DNA of 30,257 bases from Hypsibius dujardini (lineage: Eukaryota; Tardigrada; Eutardigrada; Parachela; Hypsibiidae). The stretch is from contig LRSR01001603.1 of NCBI GenBank assembly GCA_001579985.1, positions 1 through 30,257 on the forward strand, read 5' to 3'. Position numbers and translations under genes: made by a program. Within the stretch, counting starts at the first letter, position 1. Each line of letters starts with the position of its first letter. The notes beneath the pieces are model-generated. The model saw only the letters and a list, made by a program, of their open reading frames with translations. It searched no databases and was not told where the DNA came from. Positions 19,462 to 30,257 of the stretch are shown here, one piece after another.

Positions 19462-22400
19462 ATGAAACTGCCTGGACCATCCATGGGAACCAAGACCGAC
19501 CTCGATCGGCTGCTGGAAAAGATGCCGGTTCTTCACGACCCCTTGGCATTTGGCATTTACGCCGAAGGAATTTCCAACCTCCAGGACATTTTCCCCCTCC
19601 TCCGGTCCGCCGCTGGTCTGGGCTTCAGCCAATTCAACGTGGACGTCTTTACGTGGGCCGCGGAACGGATTGGCGAGACGAATACGACCAACGTGTGGAG
19701 CGGTAATTTCATCTCGGAATCGGCGGTGCCGTTGCGGGAGATCTGCCGGTTTTTGGCGCTGCGCATCCTAGTTCCGGGTGCCTTCAATCTCGCACAAGCT
19801 AGCTGTTTGGAGGAGAATCTACGTGATCTCAGAAAATCTCGCATGGAGGTAGGATTTGGACTGTTTTCTTCGTGAAAATGATCCTGGGCCCCTGCACTTC
19901 AATTCGGCAGTCAATCGATCAATCAACCAGCACCGTTAAGCGTTGAGATTTACCCAAGCAATCAAGTCAATCGATCAATCAACCAGCAACGTTAAGCGTT
20001 GAGATTTACCCAAGCAATCAAGTCGATCGATCAATCAACCAGAATCGCCAACTGTTGAAGTCATGCCTGTTTAGTCCGACCGTCAATTGAGTTTAAGGAA
20101 AATAATCCAGTTTGTCAATCAATCAGACAACCAAGCTTTGTTATCCTGCAGGAAGATCCTGATATTTTCTCACACCAATTTCGGCAGTGCACTCTCTTCA
20201 GCTATGGGTCAAAACGCCCACCTGTGGTACTTACGTACGCCCCTGAGATGCTCTTCTTTTACGCCGAAAAGGTTCTCTCTTTTATCCCGCCTCGTGCGAC
20301 CGATGATGGCCAGGACTTGCTCGCCACTTTCCACAGCAAGGACGAGGTGTGTTTATGTCTTGACTGTGACTCCGGGCAACTGGATTGACGTTGACCAGTA
20401 TCTATCACATCAGCTTCTGATGGATTGATTGATTTAGGAGAATCGAAAATGGGTGTCACCGTCTATCATCTCTTCCTGTTTTTGCTTCCAGTTTCTTATT
20501 CACATCCCGCTGGCCGGTCATTCTACGGCATCGAAAGACGAAGAATCCCTTGATGATTCTTGTGACAAATCTTCCTTGGCCGCTTTGCGATGGTGGTATA
20601 AACTGAAAGCTAGCGTCAATTTCTCCCGCAAAGTCGGCGTTGCACTGGAACTGTCGGAAGATCTCCCAGCCAATCCGCACATAGTCCATCTCTGGCTCAG
20701 CGAACCCATAAAAACCGTCATCCTCCCGACCGGAATCTTCCTCACAGACGTAGACGACAACTCCCCCTACCTCAGCGCTGCACACAAACTTCTCCTGCAA
20801 GGCTTTCTCCGGCTGAAAAATGTCTCCGTCACGCTGCGTCCGTCCGGAATTCTCACCCACGACCGCCTAGACAGCATGCAAGCGTACATAGAATATCTCC
20901 GGGGCGTCTATCACGAATCCCTGACCGGGATGCCGGAAATCCCCGACGCCGCGCTCTTCCCGCCCGACCAACCGCTTCACACGGACCTGACCGAGGCGGA
21001 TTACGAGAGTTTCGAGATGGACGAGCGGAAGTACGCCGACTACGAGGAGGCCATTAGGAAGTACATCGTGGACCGGCAGGGCTCCTCCGACGTTCCTGAC
21101 GTTTTCGTGGCCGCCGTCGTGGGATGCGGTCGTGGCCCACTCGTCACGGCTGCCATCAACGCGACTATGTCTTCCAATGCCCGGATTCGGATCTATGCCT
21201 TGGAGAAGAACCCCCTGACCGCGGGGATCTTGGCGAGGAAGTGTGATGCGGAGTGGAAGGGCTGTGATGTCCGCGTTGTGATGGAAGACATGCGGACCTG
21301 GCAGCCGCCGGAGAAGATTGATCTCCTGCTCAGTGAGATGCTGGGTGGTTTCGGGGATAATGAACTCAGTCCGGAATGTCTAGCGGGGCCGGAGCGGTTT
21401 CTGTCAGCGAAAGGAGTATCCATCCCGGAAACGTACACGTCTTACATCTACCCGATTTCCAGTACCAAGTTGTATGAGCTGTTTCCAGACGGGAGGCTGG
21501 AGTTTCGGGAGCATGTATATGGCTTTGATGTGGATTGCTTGAAGGCGTTGGATGAACCGCAGCCGGTCTTCACGTTTGTCCATCCATCCCAGGGTAAGGG
21601 TGTAAGTGTCCCGCCAGGACGAACAGACTGTCAACTTCCGATGGGCCGGAAATTTTTTCTCTAATTTACGATAAACTTAGGCAAGTGATTTTGACCAAAA
21701 GTATGTCAGAATAAAAATCTGATTCGGTTGGCAGAAAACTCCCTGGCCCGTTGTCCCGACACACTAGAAAGTCCCGACAAGATCGTCCTGGATCTGAGGT
21801 CGAGGATTTGGATTTATTTTTTTCTGCCGGCCACGCCGGAGCTCGGTTCTCAAACACACTCTTTCTTAACGGCATACTATTTAGTCTGTGATTTATAGCA
21901 AAAACATTCAAACCAATCGGAGCATGGAATCCCCTTCACTTCCGGTAGTGGTCAGTCGATTGACAGTTCCCCGCATTGATCGGTTGATTGACAGTTCCCC
22001 GCATTGATCGGTTGATTAACAGTTCCCCGCATTGATCGGTTGATTGACAGTTCCCCGCATTGATCGGTTGATTGACAGTTCCCCGCATTGATCGGTTGAT
22101 TGACAGTTCCCCACATTGATCGGTTGATTGGCTTCCTGTTGGGTTCGTGGATTTGGCGATTAAATCTCCTTAATGCTTCTTTTCCTTTCTTGCTACAGGC
22201 AACAATGAGAAGGAACATTACGCCATCCTCAAGTTTAGAGCCAACGCCCCGGGAATGCTCCACGGTTTCGCCGGCTGCTTCACCGCCAAACTCTACGGGG
22301 ACATTGAACACAGCCTGCTGCCCGGATCGGACCAGCCCGGACCGGACCAGCCGCCCGGACTGGACCAGCGTACTCCCGGTCTTACCACGTGGAAGCCCGT

Positions 22401-22599
22401 TTTCTTCCCTCTCGCCACACCCTACCACCTCGCACAGGGGCAGTTGATTTGCCTGCACTTTTGGCGCCGCTCGGACGACCACTCGGTCTGGTATGAATGG
22501 TCACTCGCCGAACCGTCACGGAGCCAAGTCCACAACGTCGACGGTACGGCCTGTCGGATGCCGTTAAACTTTGCGTCCCACAACCACCACCACTGCTAA
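19462..22599 (+). CDS. PRMT5: Protein arginine N-methyltransferase 5 (type II, 4 exons, complete)
   Basis: Transfers methyl groups from SAM to make symmetric dimethylarginine on Sm proteins and histones. Exons 19462-19848, 20152-20346, 20492-21593, 22199-22599; phases agree and give 694 aa (human 637). The SAM-binding loop GCGRGPLV is at about 405-412, YALEKNP and DMRTW follow, and the double-Glu loop SEMLGGFGDNE carries Glu at about 476 and 485, nine apart as in human. YESFEMDERKY (Phe at about 368) matches the PRMT5-specific Phe of human YEVFEKDP, linked to symmetric methylation. C-terminal beta barrel: MLHGFAGCFTAKLYGDI and VWYEWSL. The N-terminal TIM-barrel part (exons 1-2) is divergent; GIYAEGISNLQDIFPLL resembles its first strand and helix. 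Exon 4 carries an inserted Asp-Gln-Pro-rich stretch after LLPGSDQPGP, absent from human. The ATG at 19462 is the first in frame. Exon 2 is supported by phase and splice sites rather than strong similarity. Confidence 0.95.
19900..20045. repeat. Tandem repeat with TCAATCGATCAATC, PRMT5 intron 1
   Basis: CCGTTAAGCGTTGAGATTTACCC-like units separated by TCAATCGATCAATCAACCAG, two full copies and a degenerate third. Confidence 0.8.
21964..22131. repeat. 28-bp tandem repeat, six copies, PRMT5 intron 3
   Basis: CAGTTCCCCGCATTGATCGG begins at 21964, 21992, 22020, 22048, 22076 and 22104, with only one or two base changes. There are no unique spacers, so it is not a CRISPR. Confidence 0.95.
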
Positions 22600-24665
22600 C
22601 CCTTAAACCTCTTATCCGCAATTCCAAAAGTCGGCGCATGCATGATGGAATGTGTGTGTGCGCGCGTGTGTGCAAAGTTTGGCGTGCACGAGTGTATGCT
22701 TGTATGATGTGCACGAGTGTGCGGTGTGATGACCAGTTAGCCTCAAGGTGCACTACGAATTGTTGGTTTCCTTTCTCTTCCGTTTTATCAGACACACACA
22801 CGTATGGGGGCTTCTCTTTTGTCTAGAGAGAGAGAGACGCGGCCAACAGCCAGACTGCGGCGTGCTTGTCGTGTTAAGAGATTCCGCTGTTGTTCCACTT
22901 TCTGCGTTGAGTGCGGACGCATGGGTCAAACACGCGTCTAGCGAGCGTAGACAACCTGCAGATCGATAATGCAGACTAGTAAAATATGCCCATGGTTTGC
23001 TGTGCACTTTTACCCAATCGTCCGGGTCTTTCGTTACGGATATCAAGTTAATCCGACGAGGCAATCACGCCGTACTTGAGTGCTGCCTGAGTGGTGCGCT
23101 TCTGATTGGCAGGATCGTGGTAGTTGTAAAGGGGCGGGGCCGGATTGTTGACGTAGGTCTTATTGCTGCAAACTCGGCCATCGTCAAGTGTTATCGGGAT
23201 AAACGGTAGAAGGTGTAGGACTAGCTCCTATGAGTAAGGGCTAAGAGTAAAAAATATAGAACGGTAATCCCGCTATTATCAGACGATGAGTCAGAACTGG
23301 GCACGGAAGTGTGCAAGGAGCGTCATCCATTTCGTCATTCACATTTCCGAGGATGATTGCACAAGCCCCACACAACACAACAGCAAGTGCGTCGTCAATT
23401 TTCGGAAGCGTTTTTAGGCCGCCGTTTTTCCCGTGGCACACGAACCTTGGAAGAAGATCAAGGGCTGGTAAATTGTGTTGACATTTGGTCGTGTTTGTGT
23501 GGCATTTCGCCATCAAGATTAAGAGTTTGATTTATTTTTCACTGACCGAATTCCTGGACGGAGAAACGTTGAAGAACGACGTCTTTATTTATTTGATTGG
23601 AATATTCTGCCTCGAAACTTGCTCCTTTCCCTCCTCTGCCATCCTGCGCCATCGGCAGAATCGCGTTAGAATTCGATTTTGGAATTCGCTACACACATCG
23701 AGTGACATTTCACCATAGAGACTGAGGTAATTTAAATAATTTCTTTTCCAACGACCTCTTTGAGGAAACGGGAGCACTCGCCTGATATTTAGAAGAACTT
23801 CCCGAAACTTTTTCCTCGTTTGCGAACTTGAAAACCTCATTCCTAAATCATGCTGTCATTTCATTGCGGAAAGCTGACTGCTTAACAGAATCCGAAGCGG
23901 ATGTGTAGAAAGTTTTAGGGGAAATTGTTTTCTGAGACGTCCTGGACGCGAATGGGAATTCCCATGGCTCCCCCTTAAAATCTCCCGAAACTTTTTCCCC
24001 GTGTGCGAACTTACAAACCTCATTCTCAAATCTTGTTGGCATTTCACTGCGGAAAACGGACTGCTCAATAGACTTTGAGGTGGATGTGTAGAAAGTTTTC
24101 GGGGAATTGTTTTCTGAGACGTCCTGGACGCGAAAGGGAATTCTCATGGCTCCCCCTTAAAACCTCCCGAAACTTTTTCCCCGTTTGCGAACTTGAAAAC
24201 CTCATTCTCAAATCTTGTTGGCATTTTGCTGCGGAAAACGGACTGCTCAATAGACTTTGAGGCGGATGCGTAGAAAGTTTTCGGGGGAATTGTTTCTGAG
24301 ACGTCCTGGACGCGCATGGGAATTCTCATGGCTCCCCCTTAAAACTTCCCGAAACTTTTTCCCCGTTTGCGAACTTGAAAACCTCATTCCTAAATCATGC
24401 TGTCATTTCATTGCGGAAAGCTGACTGCTTAACAGAATCCGAAGCGGATGTGTAGAAAGTTTTAGGGGAAATTGTTCTCTGAGACGTCCTGGACGCGAAT
24501 GGGAATTCTCATGGCTCCCCCTTAAAATTTCCCGAAACTTTTTTCTTCTCCCAAAGTTTGTAGTCAGCTGGATAAGTTGTGTTACATCTATGTCTGGGAA
24601 TTAGTTAACGTGGATGAAATGTTTGTAACTACGCGACGTCAATTTTATTTTCTATTTTCTTACAG
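22600..24665. other. Region between PRMT5 and the ANKRD16-like exons; no recognised gene
   Basis: It should contain the PRMT5 3' end and the promoter or first exon of the ANKRD16-like gene. An open stretch at about 22997-23209 (+) lacks an ATG and matches no family I know. A GT-rich patch occurs at about 22650-22730 and a short GA tract at about 22826-22840. From 23801 the sequence is a 183-bp satellite. Confidence 0.5.
23801..24545. repeat. 183-bp satellite, four copies
   Basis: CCCGAAACTTTTT recurs at 23801, 23984, 24166, 24348 and 24531, with spacing 182-183. Each unit contains GCGAACTT, CTCATTC, a GCGGAAA stretch, TGTTTTCTGAGACGTCCTGG and GGCTCCCCCTTAAAA. Copies 1 and 4 share variants (AGCTGACTGCTTAACAGAAT) that copies 2 and 3 lack. 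Confidence 0.95.
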
Positions 24666-25857
24666 CGCCGCGAACAGAGGAAAGAGATTCGAAACACAGC
24701 CGAAACATATTCGTCCGTCATCCACGGACCCATGAAGATGTCCGCGGAGTTGAATTGCAAAGCGGAGACGTACATGCGGGTGCTGTCGCGTTTCATCGCC
24801 CAGCGGAACTTGGCCAAAGTGTGGGAGAAGCTGACGGAAGTGGAGGAGCTCGCCGGGGAGGACGCCATCCCATGGGAGGACTTGGTTAACTACCCTTCCA
24901 AGGAGTCATTGGCGCTGTTGGCTGCTCGCTACGGTGAAGTGGGAGTGTTGAAGGCGCTGCAGATCAAGGGTGCGCCGCGGTTGTACTTTGAGATTGGCAA
25001 CCTGGACGGGAAGAAGCCGCTGCATGAGGCGGTGGAGAACGGTCATCGGGAGTGCGTGGTGTACCTGGCCGAGACCATCGGCGTCAGTGTGAACTCGCTG
25101 AAACGAGCGGACTGGTGAGTCTCCCAAAAAAAATCTGTAAAGCAACCGTCAAGACGGTCACAAAACAAGTCTTATCCCTGGTTGGTGAATTGATTGATTG
25201 ACTGCTCGAGTGAGTAATTGATTGATTGATTGAGTAACCAATTGATTGCTTGATTGAGTGATTGAGTTGTCGATTGATTGCTTGATTGCGTGAGTGAGTA
25301 ATTGATTGATTGGTCGCTCGATTCTCGGCTCCTCTCCTTGTGTTTCCATATTTCTGCGGTCTGTCGATTGTGTTGGTCTCTCTGCCTGGTCAGATGTAGA
25401 ACGTTATAATCTGGAATCGGATCCCGGAAAGGCGGGCGGGAAACTTTGTGATCTCCCGGATGTTTGTCTATTAGAGACCTGTTTGTTATCGAAAGTTTTT
25501 TCACATTCCGATGCAGCAGGCTTTATTTGAACAAACACTTCAGTAGTGGAATATTCCAGAAATAGTGCAGGCGACGATGGGAGCGAGAGAGACTTATAGC
25601 TGCGTCGGTGACTTTGTAACTTGTAAGGCGATCCCTTCCGGTAAAACAAACCATTGTAAAGCAACAAACGCATTTGATACTCCTCAGGCTTAGTCATTCG
25701 CTTGAGGTGATACGCTACTTGCATTGAAAACATCTTGCCAATTGTTTACTGAGGCATCTATGCGTATTTCGGCAAGTCTTTTTATCTTTGTCTGTCTGAC
25801 TGACTGACTCACTGCCTACCTGCCTGTCTGTCTGCCTGTCTGTCTGTCTCTCTATCC

Positions 25858-25897
<40 letters not shown>

Positions 25898-25906
25898 CTA
25901 TCCGCA

Positions 25907-25945
<39 letters not shown>

Positions 25946-26673
25946 GTCTGTCTGCGTGCTTGTCTGCTTGACTGATTGTCGTGTTTGTCTGTCTATCGGT
26001 CGGTTTGTCTGCCGAATGTGATCCGATCTTGTGAGTGGTTTAAGGGAGTGTCTTAGCTCAATAACTTTACAGGACCCCACTGATGCTGGCCTGCGTAAAA
26101 GGGAATCTCGATATGATCCGCTACCTGGTCGCGCACGGCGCGGACGTCCACTTTGAGAACAAGGACGGCTGGAACGCTTTCCACTTGGCTTGCAGGTACG
26201 TCACCAGATTACACGTCGGGAAACCCCAGAGGCAGCTCATGTGAGCGTTTACCAGAACCCATGTGTTTCACATATCGGACGCCGTGAGTCAGCTGTTGAG
26301 ACCTTTGAGGAGTTGGTTGTTTATTTAGAGTGTGCCATTCCGTATCGTCCCTCACGGTGGACGTCACTTGTGACATTTGTATATATGTTTTCCTGCTGAC
26401 GTTTTTCTTCCTCTCTCTCTTTGTGACAGGGAAGGTAACTTGGAGGCGTGTAAACTCCTGCAGGAACTGGATCCCACCGGCACCTCGGAGAGCTGCAGCA
26501 AAAATGGGCGTAGTCCTCTTCACACAGCAGGTTTGTTCTTTGAGGCTCTATAACTAGGCAGACGGACGGACTGAGACATAGGGAAACATCGACCGTCGCA
26601 CGGATTGACTGACAGATAGGCAAATCAAGAGACAGGCAGACAAATAGACAGTCAGGCAGACAGTCACTCAGGC

Positions 26674-26724
<51 letters not shown>

Positions 26725-27586
26725 TAGATAGACAGACAGGCAGTTAGTCAAGCAGACAGACAGGCAGATCCATTGCACGACAGACAAACATACGCATACA
26801 GGACCCAACCCTCTTTTTCCGCCACTCCTCCGGCCCGTCTTTTTTTGGATCGATATTATTTTAGCCTTCACCGAACTCTCGAGGCACGAGAGGCGCCAGA
26901 TATTGAGGGAATTATAGAATGTGAAGTGTGACGGCGCGGAGGCCACATCACGTTACGTCTGGCCTTCTTTTCTTGTCCTCTTGGATCGAATCCAGTTGAA
27001 TGCTCCTAATTAGCGTTTTAAATACCGCGCGAGCACCGCATCAGCCATCGAGCACGCGTGGAGGGGGTGATTAAAATTTGCGCCAATCCGCGCGTGGACG
27101 GAAGCATGACGATGCGCAGGCACAATTTTCCAGAGATTAAATTATTTTCCTTCTCAGTAACTGCGCAGTTCGTGCAACGTGGTCACAAGATTCTGACAGT
27201 GAGGCGGGTTCTTTCATTCGCTCCAAAAAAAGCCGCGTCATAATTCCCATGTTGATTAAAAGATGTTTTACGAGTCGGATCATTGTTGATCGATCGGATG
27301 TTTAAGTACGTCGTTAAATTTATTTACCCCTTAATACTTGCACATTTTGTTTTGCTGAGTGCCTGATTGATTTATTGTTTCTTCTCTACTTGTCACAGTC
27401 GACTTCTGGGTTCCTTGTTTGACTTTTTGCTTTGTTTATCTGCCCCTTCGTCTTTTTCAGCTCGCAGTCTGTCTGTCTATCTGTCTGCCTGTCTGGAAGT
27501 CTGTCTGTCTGTCTGTCTGTTTGGAAGTCTGGAAGTTTGTCTGGAAGTCTGGAAGTTTGTCTGGAAGTCTGTCTGTCTGTCTGGAA

Positions 27587-27626
<40 letters not shown>

Positions 27627-27845
27627 GGAAGTCTGTCTGTCTGTTGTACGTCCTTGTATGTCATCCTTTTTTCTCTCGTTTTCTCCACAGCTCTTCATGG
27701 CCGCCGTAGCGTGGTGCAGTTCCTTCTACGCGAGTGTGGCTACAAGCCGACCACCCAGGACGCCACCGGGCAGACGCCCATCATGAACGCCAAAACCGCC
27801 GGCCACCTCGAACTGGCGCAACTTATGGAGTCCGAGCGACTCTGA
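24666..27845 (+). CDS. ANKRD16: ANKRD16-like ankyrin repeat protein (4 exons seen; 5' end uncertain)
   Basis: Exons 24666-25114, 26073-26195, 26430-26530 and 27691-27845, all in phase with clean GT-AG sites. Ankyrin repeats: KPLHEAVENGHRECVVYLAE, WTPLMLACVKGNLDMIRYLV, GWNAFHLACREGNLEACKLL, RSPLHTAALHGRRSVVQFLL, QTPIMNAKTAGHLELAQLM. The order and wording (KKPLHEA, ADWTPLM, NKDGWN-FH, RTPLHTAA-HG) follow animal ANKRD16, which is known to bind alanyl-tRNA synthetase and capture mischarged serine; that role here is inferred. From the ATG at 24732 it would be 253 aa against 361 in human, lacking the C-terminal repeats. The frame is open upstream to a strong acceptor (TTTCTTACAG|CGC) and the 22 extra codons begin RREQRKEIRNTAETY, so a further coding 5' exon may exist, which I could not find. 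The family call is good; the start is unresolved. Confidence 0.85.
25183..25310. repeat. GATT array in the first seen ANKRD16-like intron
   Basis: Repeated TTGATTGATTGA with variants, about 70 bp after the donor at 25115. Confidence 0.85.
25785..26010. repeat. TCTG array (ANKRD16-like intron)
   Basis: In intron 25115-26072, ending about 60 bp before the acceptor. Confidence 0.95.
26625..26765. repeat. CAGA array (ANKRD16-like intron)
   Basis: In intron 26531-27690, about 100 bp after the donor. Confidence 0.95.
27466..27646. repeat. TCTG array with GGAAGTCTG units
   Basis: In the same intron as the 26625-26765 array but in opposite orientation. GTCTGGAA interruptions recur about eight times, and it ends about 45 bp before the last exon. 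Confidence 0.95.
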
Positions 27846-29059
27846 CTGAATCCCCGCGAGAATGTCTATTCCATATCCGCCGGACAATACGACGACGCTC
27901 TCGCTTGTCAATTGACGGACATGACCAAAAAATGGATTTACGCTGGAGACTGAAGTCGCGAATCGGGGTAGTCGATATTCTCTCTTTTGAATGAGAAATT
28001 TTGTTGTGCGATTTTGTGCGTATCAGCCACAGGACAGGAATGGCCCTTCTCCTTTAAGTTTGTTTATTTTTTCCTCTCTCTCACTCTCTCCAAGCTTCCC
28101 TCCTGTGATACGGATACAACGGATGATGTTTGTTTACACTTTATTTTCCCTTATCTTAATTTAAACGAACTGCTCCTTGAGTTTATTTATTTATTTAATT
28201 TTTGTCCAATCTCTCTCAGACTCACTTTTCTCCGTCACGGTGCTGCGTGAAATGAGGGTTTTTTGCATGTCTTTGAGGAGGTCCGTCGTTGACCGACGGG
28301 CAGCAGCTTTTTGAGTTTTTTGTTGTGACGAAGAAAGACTACCTCGATTAAAGACTTGACGCGTTGTGATTTCATTGTGATTTATGATTACTGATGCGCG
28401 TGCTGGATTGTGTGATTCAGGCAGACAACCAAACAGAGAGACAGAGAGAGCCGAAAGACAAACGGACATTCAAGCAGGCAAGCAAGCCGACGGAAATACA
28501 GACTGACAAACAGGCAGACAGATAGGCAGGCAACCAGACAGACAGACTGACAAACAGGCAGGCAGGTAAACAGACAGACAGACAGATAGACTGGCAGACA
28601 GATAGGCAGGCAGGCAGACAGACAGGCAGACAGACAGGCAGGCAGGCAGACAGATAGGCAGGCAGGCAGGCAGACAGACAGACCGAAAACCGACCAGGCA
28701 CCGACTAGCATCCAGATATTATGAAGAGCTAGCGATTTCATTAGCGGGTATCTGTACTGCTCAGTTAATTGTGGCTTGTGATTTGGATGAACGAGAAATT
28801 GAGAACCCACTGTTTCTTGTTCGTAATAATGTGACAGCTTGTGATATGACTTCTTCGAAGCTGCTTGAACGGAGCACAATTCACGGATTCTGATAACATA
28901 AATAATGCTTTTGTGATACACGTACAAACTGTGTTTTTTGTACGTCTACTCGTATGGCCGTTGTTACAATCTAGAGGTATTCCAGTCGGTCGGTTATTTA
29001 TCAACTTATCAGCTCGAAATTGTTGCGTCCCATATTTCTGATGCGCAATTTCCATTGCG
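27846..29059. other. Convergent intergenic region between the ANKRD16-like and LMW-PTP genes
   Basis: It holds both 3' ends. An ATTAAA near 28346 (+) is a weak poly(A) signal candidate for the left gene. The CAGA array at 28422-28685 is the only structured repeat. No further gene was found. Confidence 0.5.
28422..28685. repeat. CAGA/CAGG array
   Basis: CAGACAGGCAGG-type array between the two convergent genes. Confidence 0.95.
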
Positions 29060-29405
29060 TCACCGATGTTTCTTCGCTGCAATGTCCTGTTCCACGGCCT
29101 CGAGGAAAGCGCGACAGCTTCTCACACACTGCTCGTAGACAGTGTCAAAGCCGGCTTGACCACCCTGCGAAACCAAATGGGAAAATTCGTTAATAAAGAT
29201 GGCTCATCTGTCAGGCTGTTAATAGTGGTCATAGTCAAGCAATCAGAAATACCGTGAACACAGATGTACAAATGTAGGTGACGGCAATTCAGATAAACCG
29301 ACAGGACAAACAAACAAACAGACAGACAGACAGTCAAACAAACAAACAGACAGACAGTCAAACAAACAAACAGACAAACAGACAGACAGACAGTCAAACA
29401 AACAA

Positions 29406-29437
<32 letters not shown>

Positions 29438-29439
29438 TC

Positions 29440-29486
<47 letters not shown>

Positions 29487-30173
29487 AATGCAATTAAATA
29501 GGCTAGCTAATCCCGGTCACTGCTCTTACATAGTAGGGATCTTCAATAATCAGTTCGTGCTCGGGATCCCACTGCCCAAGGAGCTCCATTTTGCAGGCAG
29601 TTTTCTTAGGAGCAAATCGTTTCAAATTCCTGCAACAGATACCAACCATACAGACATACGCATGAACGGAACGGCAGACATAAGGACTCTGAAACCCGGT
29701 TTCTCATGGTTATGTTTGAGTACGCACTTGAGATTCTCGTGGTCCATGCCTAGAATGTAGTTGAACTTTTCGAAATCCTCCGGAACTACCTGCGAGGTAC
29801 GTCACAGACATTACGAAATGTATGCATCATCATCTTTAGGAATCAGTGTGGAAGTGAGGAGGTACGAACCTGCCGTACGATGTGACCGGAGGAGATCCCG
29901 TGGCGTCTGGAAATAGCAAGAGACGATGTCGAAATGTCAAGTTCGACTGGCAAACACAGAAACCCAGACACCAGACGGACGGACACCAGCGGGCGGAAAA
30001 CAAACAAACGTGTACTGTCCGAAACGTGATCTGGTCCTTGACACTTGCTTCCGCTGACGTCAAGCTCACTTATTTCCAAAGCAAGACACAACCAACCTGA
30101 GACATGACTCGGCGCGGTTATCCGGGGGTTCTCCGACGTGATAGTCAGCGGTGGCAGCACTGTCAATCACCCA
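29060..30173 (-). CDS. ACP1: Low molecular weight protein tyrosine phosphatase (5' exon beyond the window)
   Basis: Cytosolic cysteine phosphatase of the LMW-PTP family. Exons in gene order: 30097-30173, 29870-29906, 29728-29789, 29530-29629, 29060-29164; all phases agree and give the last 126 residues. Matches to human ACP1: VIDSAATADYHVGEPPDNRA (human VDSAATSGYEIGNPPDYRG), RHGISSGHIVRQ, EDFEKFNYILGMDHENL, the general-acid loop IIEDPYY (catalytic Asp), and FDTVYEQCVRSCRAFLE. The P-loop with the nucleophile (consensus C-x5-R-S) would be in the exon upstream of 30173, outside the window; the last 84 bases here are intron. The C-terminus extends to AAKKHR before TGA. The gene is convergent with the ANKRD16-like gene, 1.2 kb away. 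Confidence 0.95.
29302..29488. repeat. CAGA array with CAAACAAA units (LMW-PTP intron)
   Basis: In the last intron of the phosphatase gene (29165-29529); a block of about 40 bp (CAGTCAAACAAACAAACAGA) is itself repeated three times. Confidence 0.95.
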
Positions 30174-30257
30174 CTAAAAATAGGCCAGAAATCTATATTC
30201 GGATATTTCGGAGAGGCTCTCGTTCTATCCACATGACTGTTTTTAGACATGCCTGAC

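Noticed and set aside
21964-22131. Possible CRISPR array (28-bp repeats)
   Set aside because: Units are directly adjacent with no unique spacers, inside a PRMT5 intron of a eukaryote.
22997-23209. Open stretch (+) reading GSFVTDIKLIRRGNHAV
   Set aside because: No ATG start, no family match and no convincing acceptor; could be an unfound exon but there is no support.

Overview
This is a nuclear eukaryotic window of intron-rich, fairly closely packed housekeeping genes. Introns follow GT-AG with good donors (GTAAGT, GTGAGT), and reading phase is conserved across almost every junction I could place. I see no bacterial operons, phage, rRNA, tRNA or CRISPR. The six genes are widespread in eukaryotes, so they do not fix the lineage. 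A CCR4 nuclease with no visible leucine-rich repeats and a divergent RPB2 would suit a protist or early-diverging lineage better than a typical animal or fungus, but that is inference.

Layout, left to right. (1) 199-2779 (-): 3'-truncated CCR4/CNOT6-type deadenylase, whose likely first coding exon is at 6682-7252, across a 3.9-kb repeat-filled intron. (2) 7253-9019: intergenic, with a 423-bp inverted-repeat element that has a core of five 72-bp tandem repeats. (3) 9020-15713 (-): complete 14-exon gene for RPB2, the second largest subunit of RNA polymerase II (1255 aa). (4) 15714-16868: intergenic, with a Tc1/mariner-like MITE and a 98-bp duplication. (5) 16869-18838 (-): complete 5-exon MAD2 spindle checkpoint gene (220 aa). 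(6) 18839-19461: divergent promoter region packed with GAGAAC...GTTCTC palindromes. (7) 19462-22599 (+): complete 4-exon PRMT5 (694 aa). (8) 22600-24665: no recognised gene; a 183-bp satellite. (9) 24666-27845 (+): ANKRD16-like ankyrin protein. (10) 29060-30173 (-): low molecular weight protein tyrosine phosphatase, 5' end beyond the right edge.

The most striking feature is the repeat content. Nineteen TCTG/CAGA tetranucleotide arrays in both orientations, plus many TCAA-type arrays, sit mostly in introns. In RPB2 every intron above 100 bp has such an array, and the five introns without one are 69-95 bp. Arrays of opposite orientation often flank the same exon, so one pre-mRNA carries complementary (UCUG)n and (CAGA)n tracts.

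The genes do not form one pathway. They cover transcription (RPB2), mRNA deadenylation (CCR4), arginine methylation (PRMT5), mitotic checkpoint control (MAD2), phosphotyrosine signalling (LMW-PTP) and an ankyrin protein.
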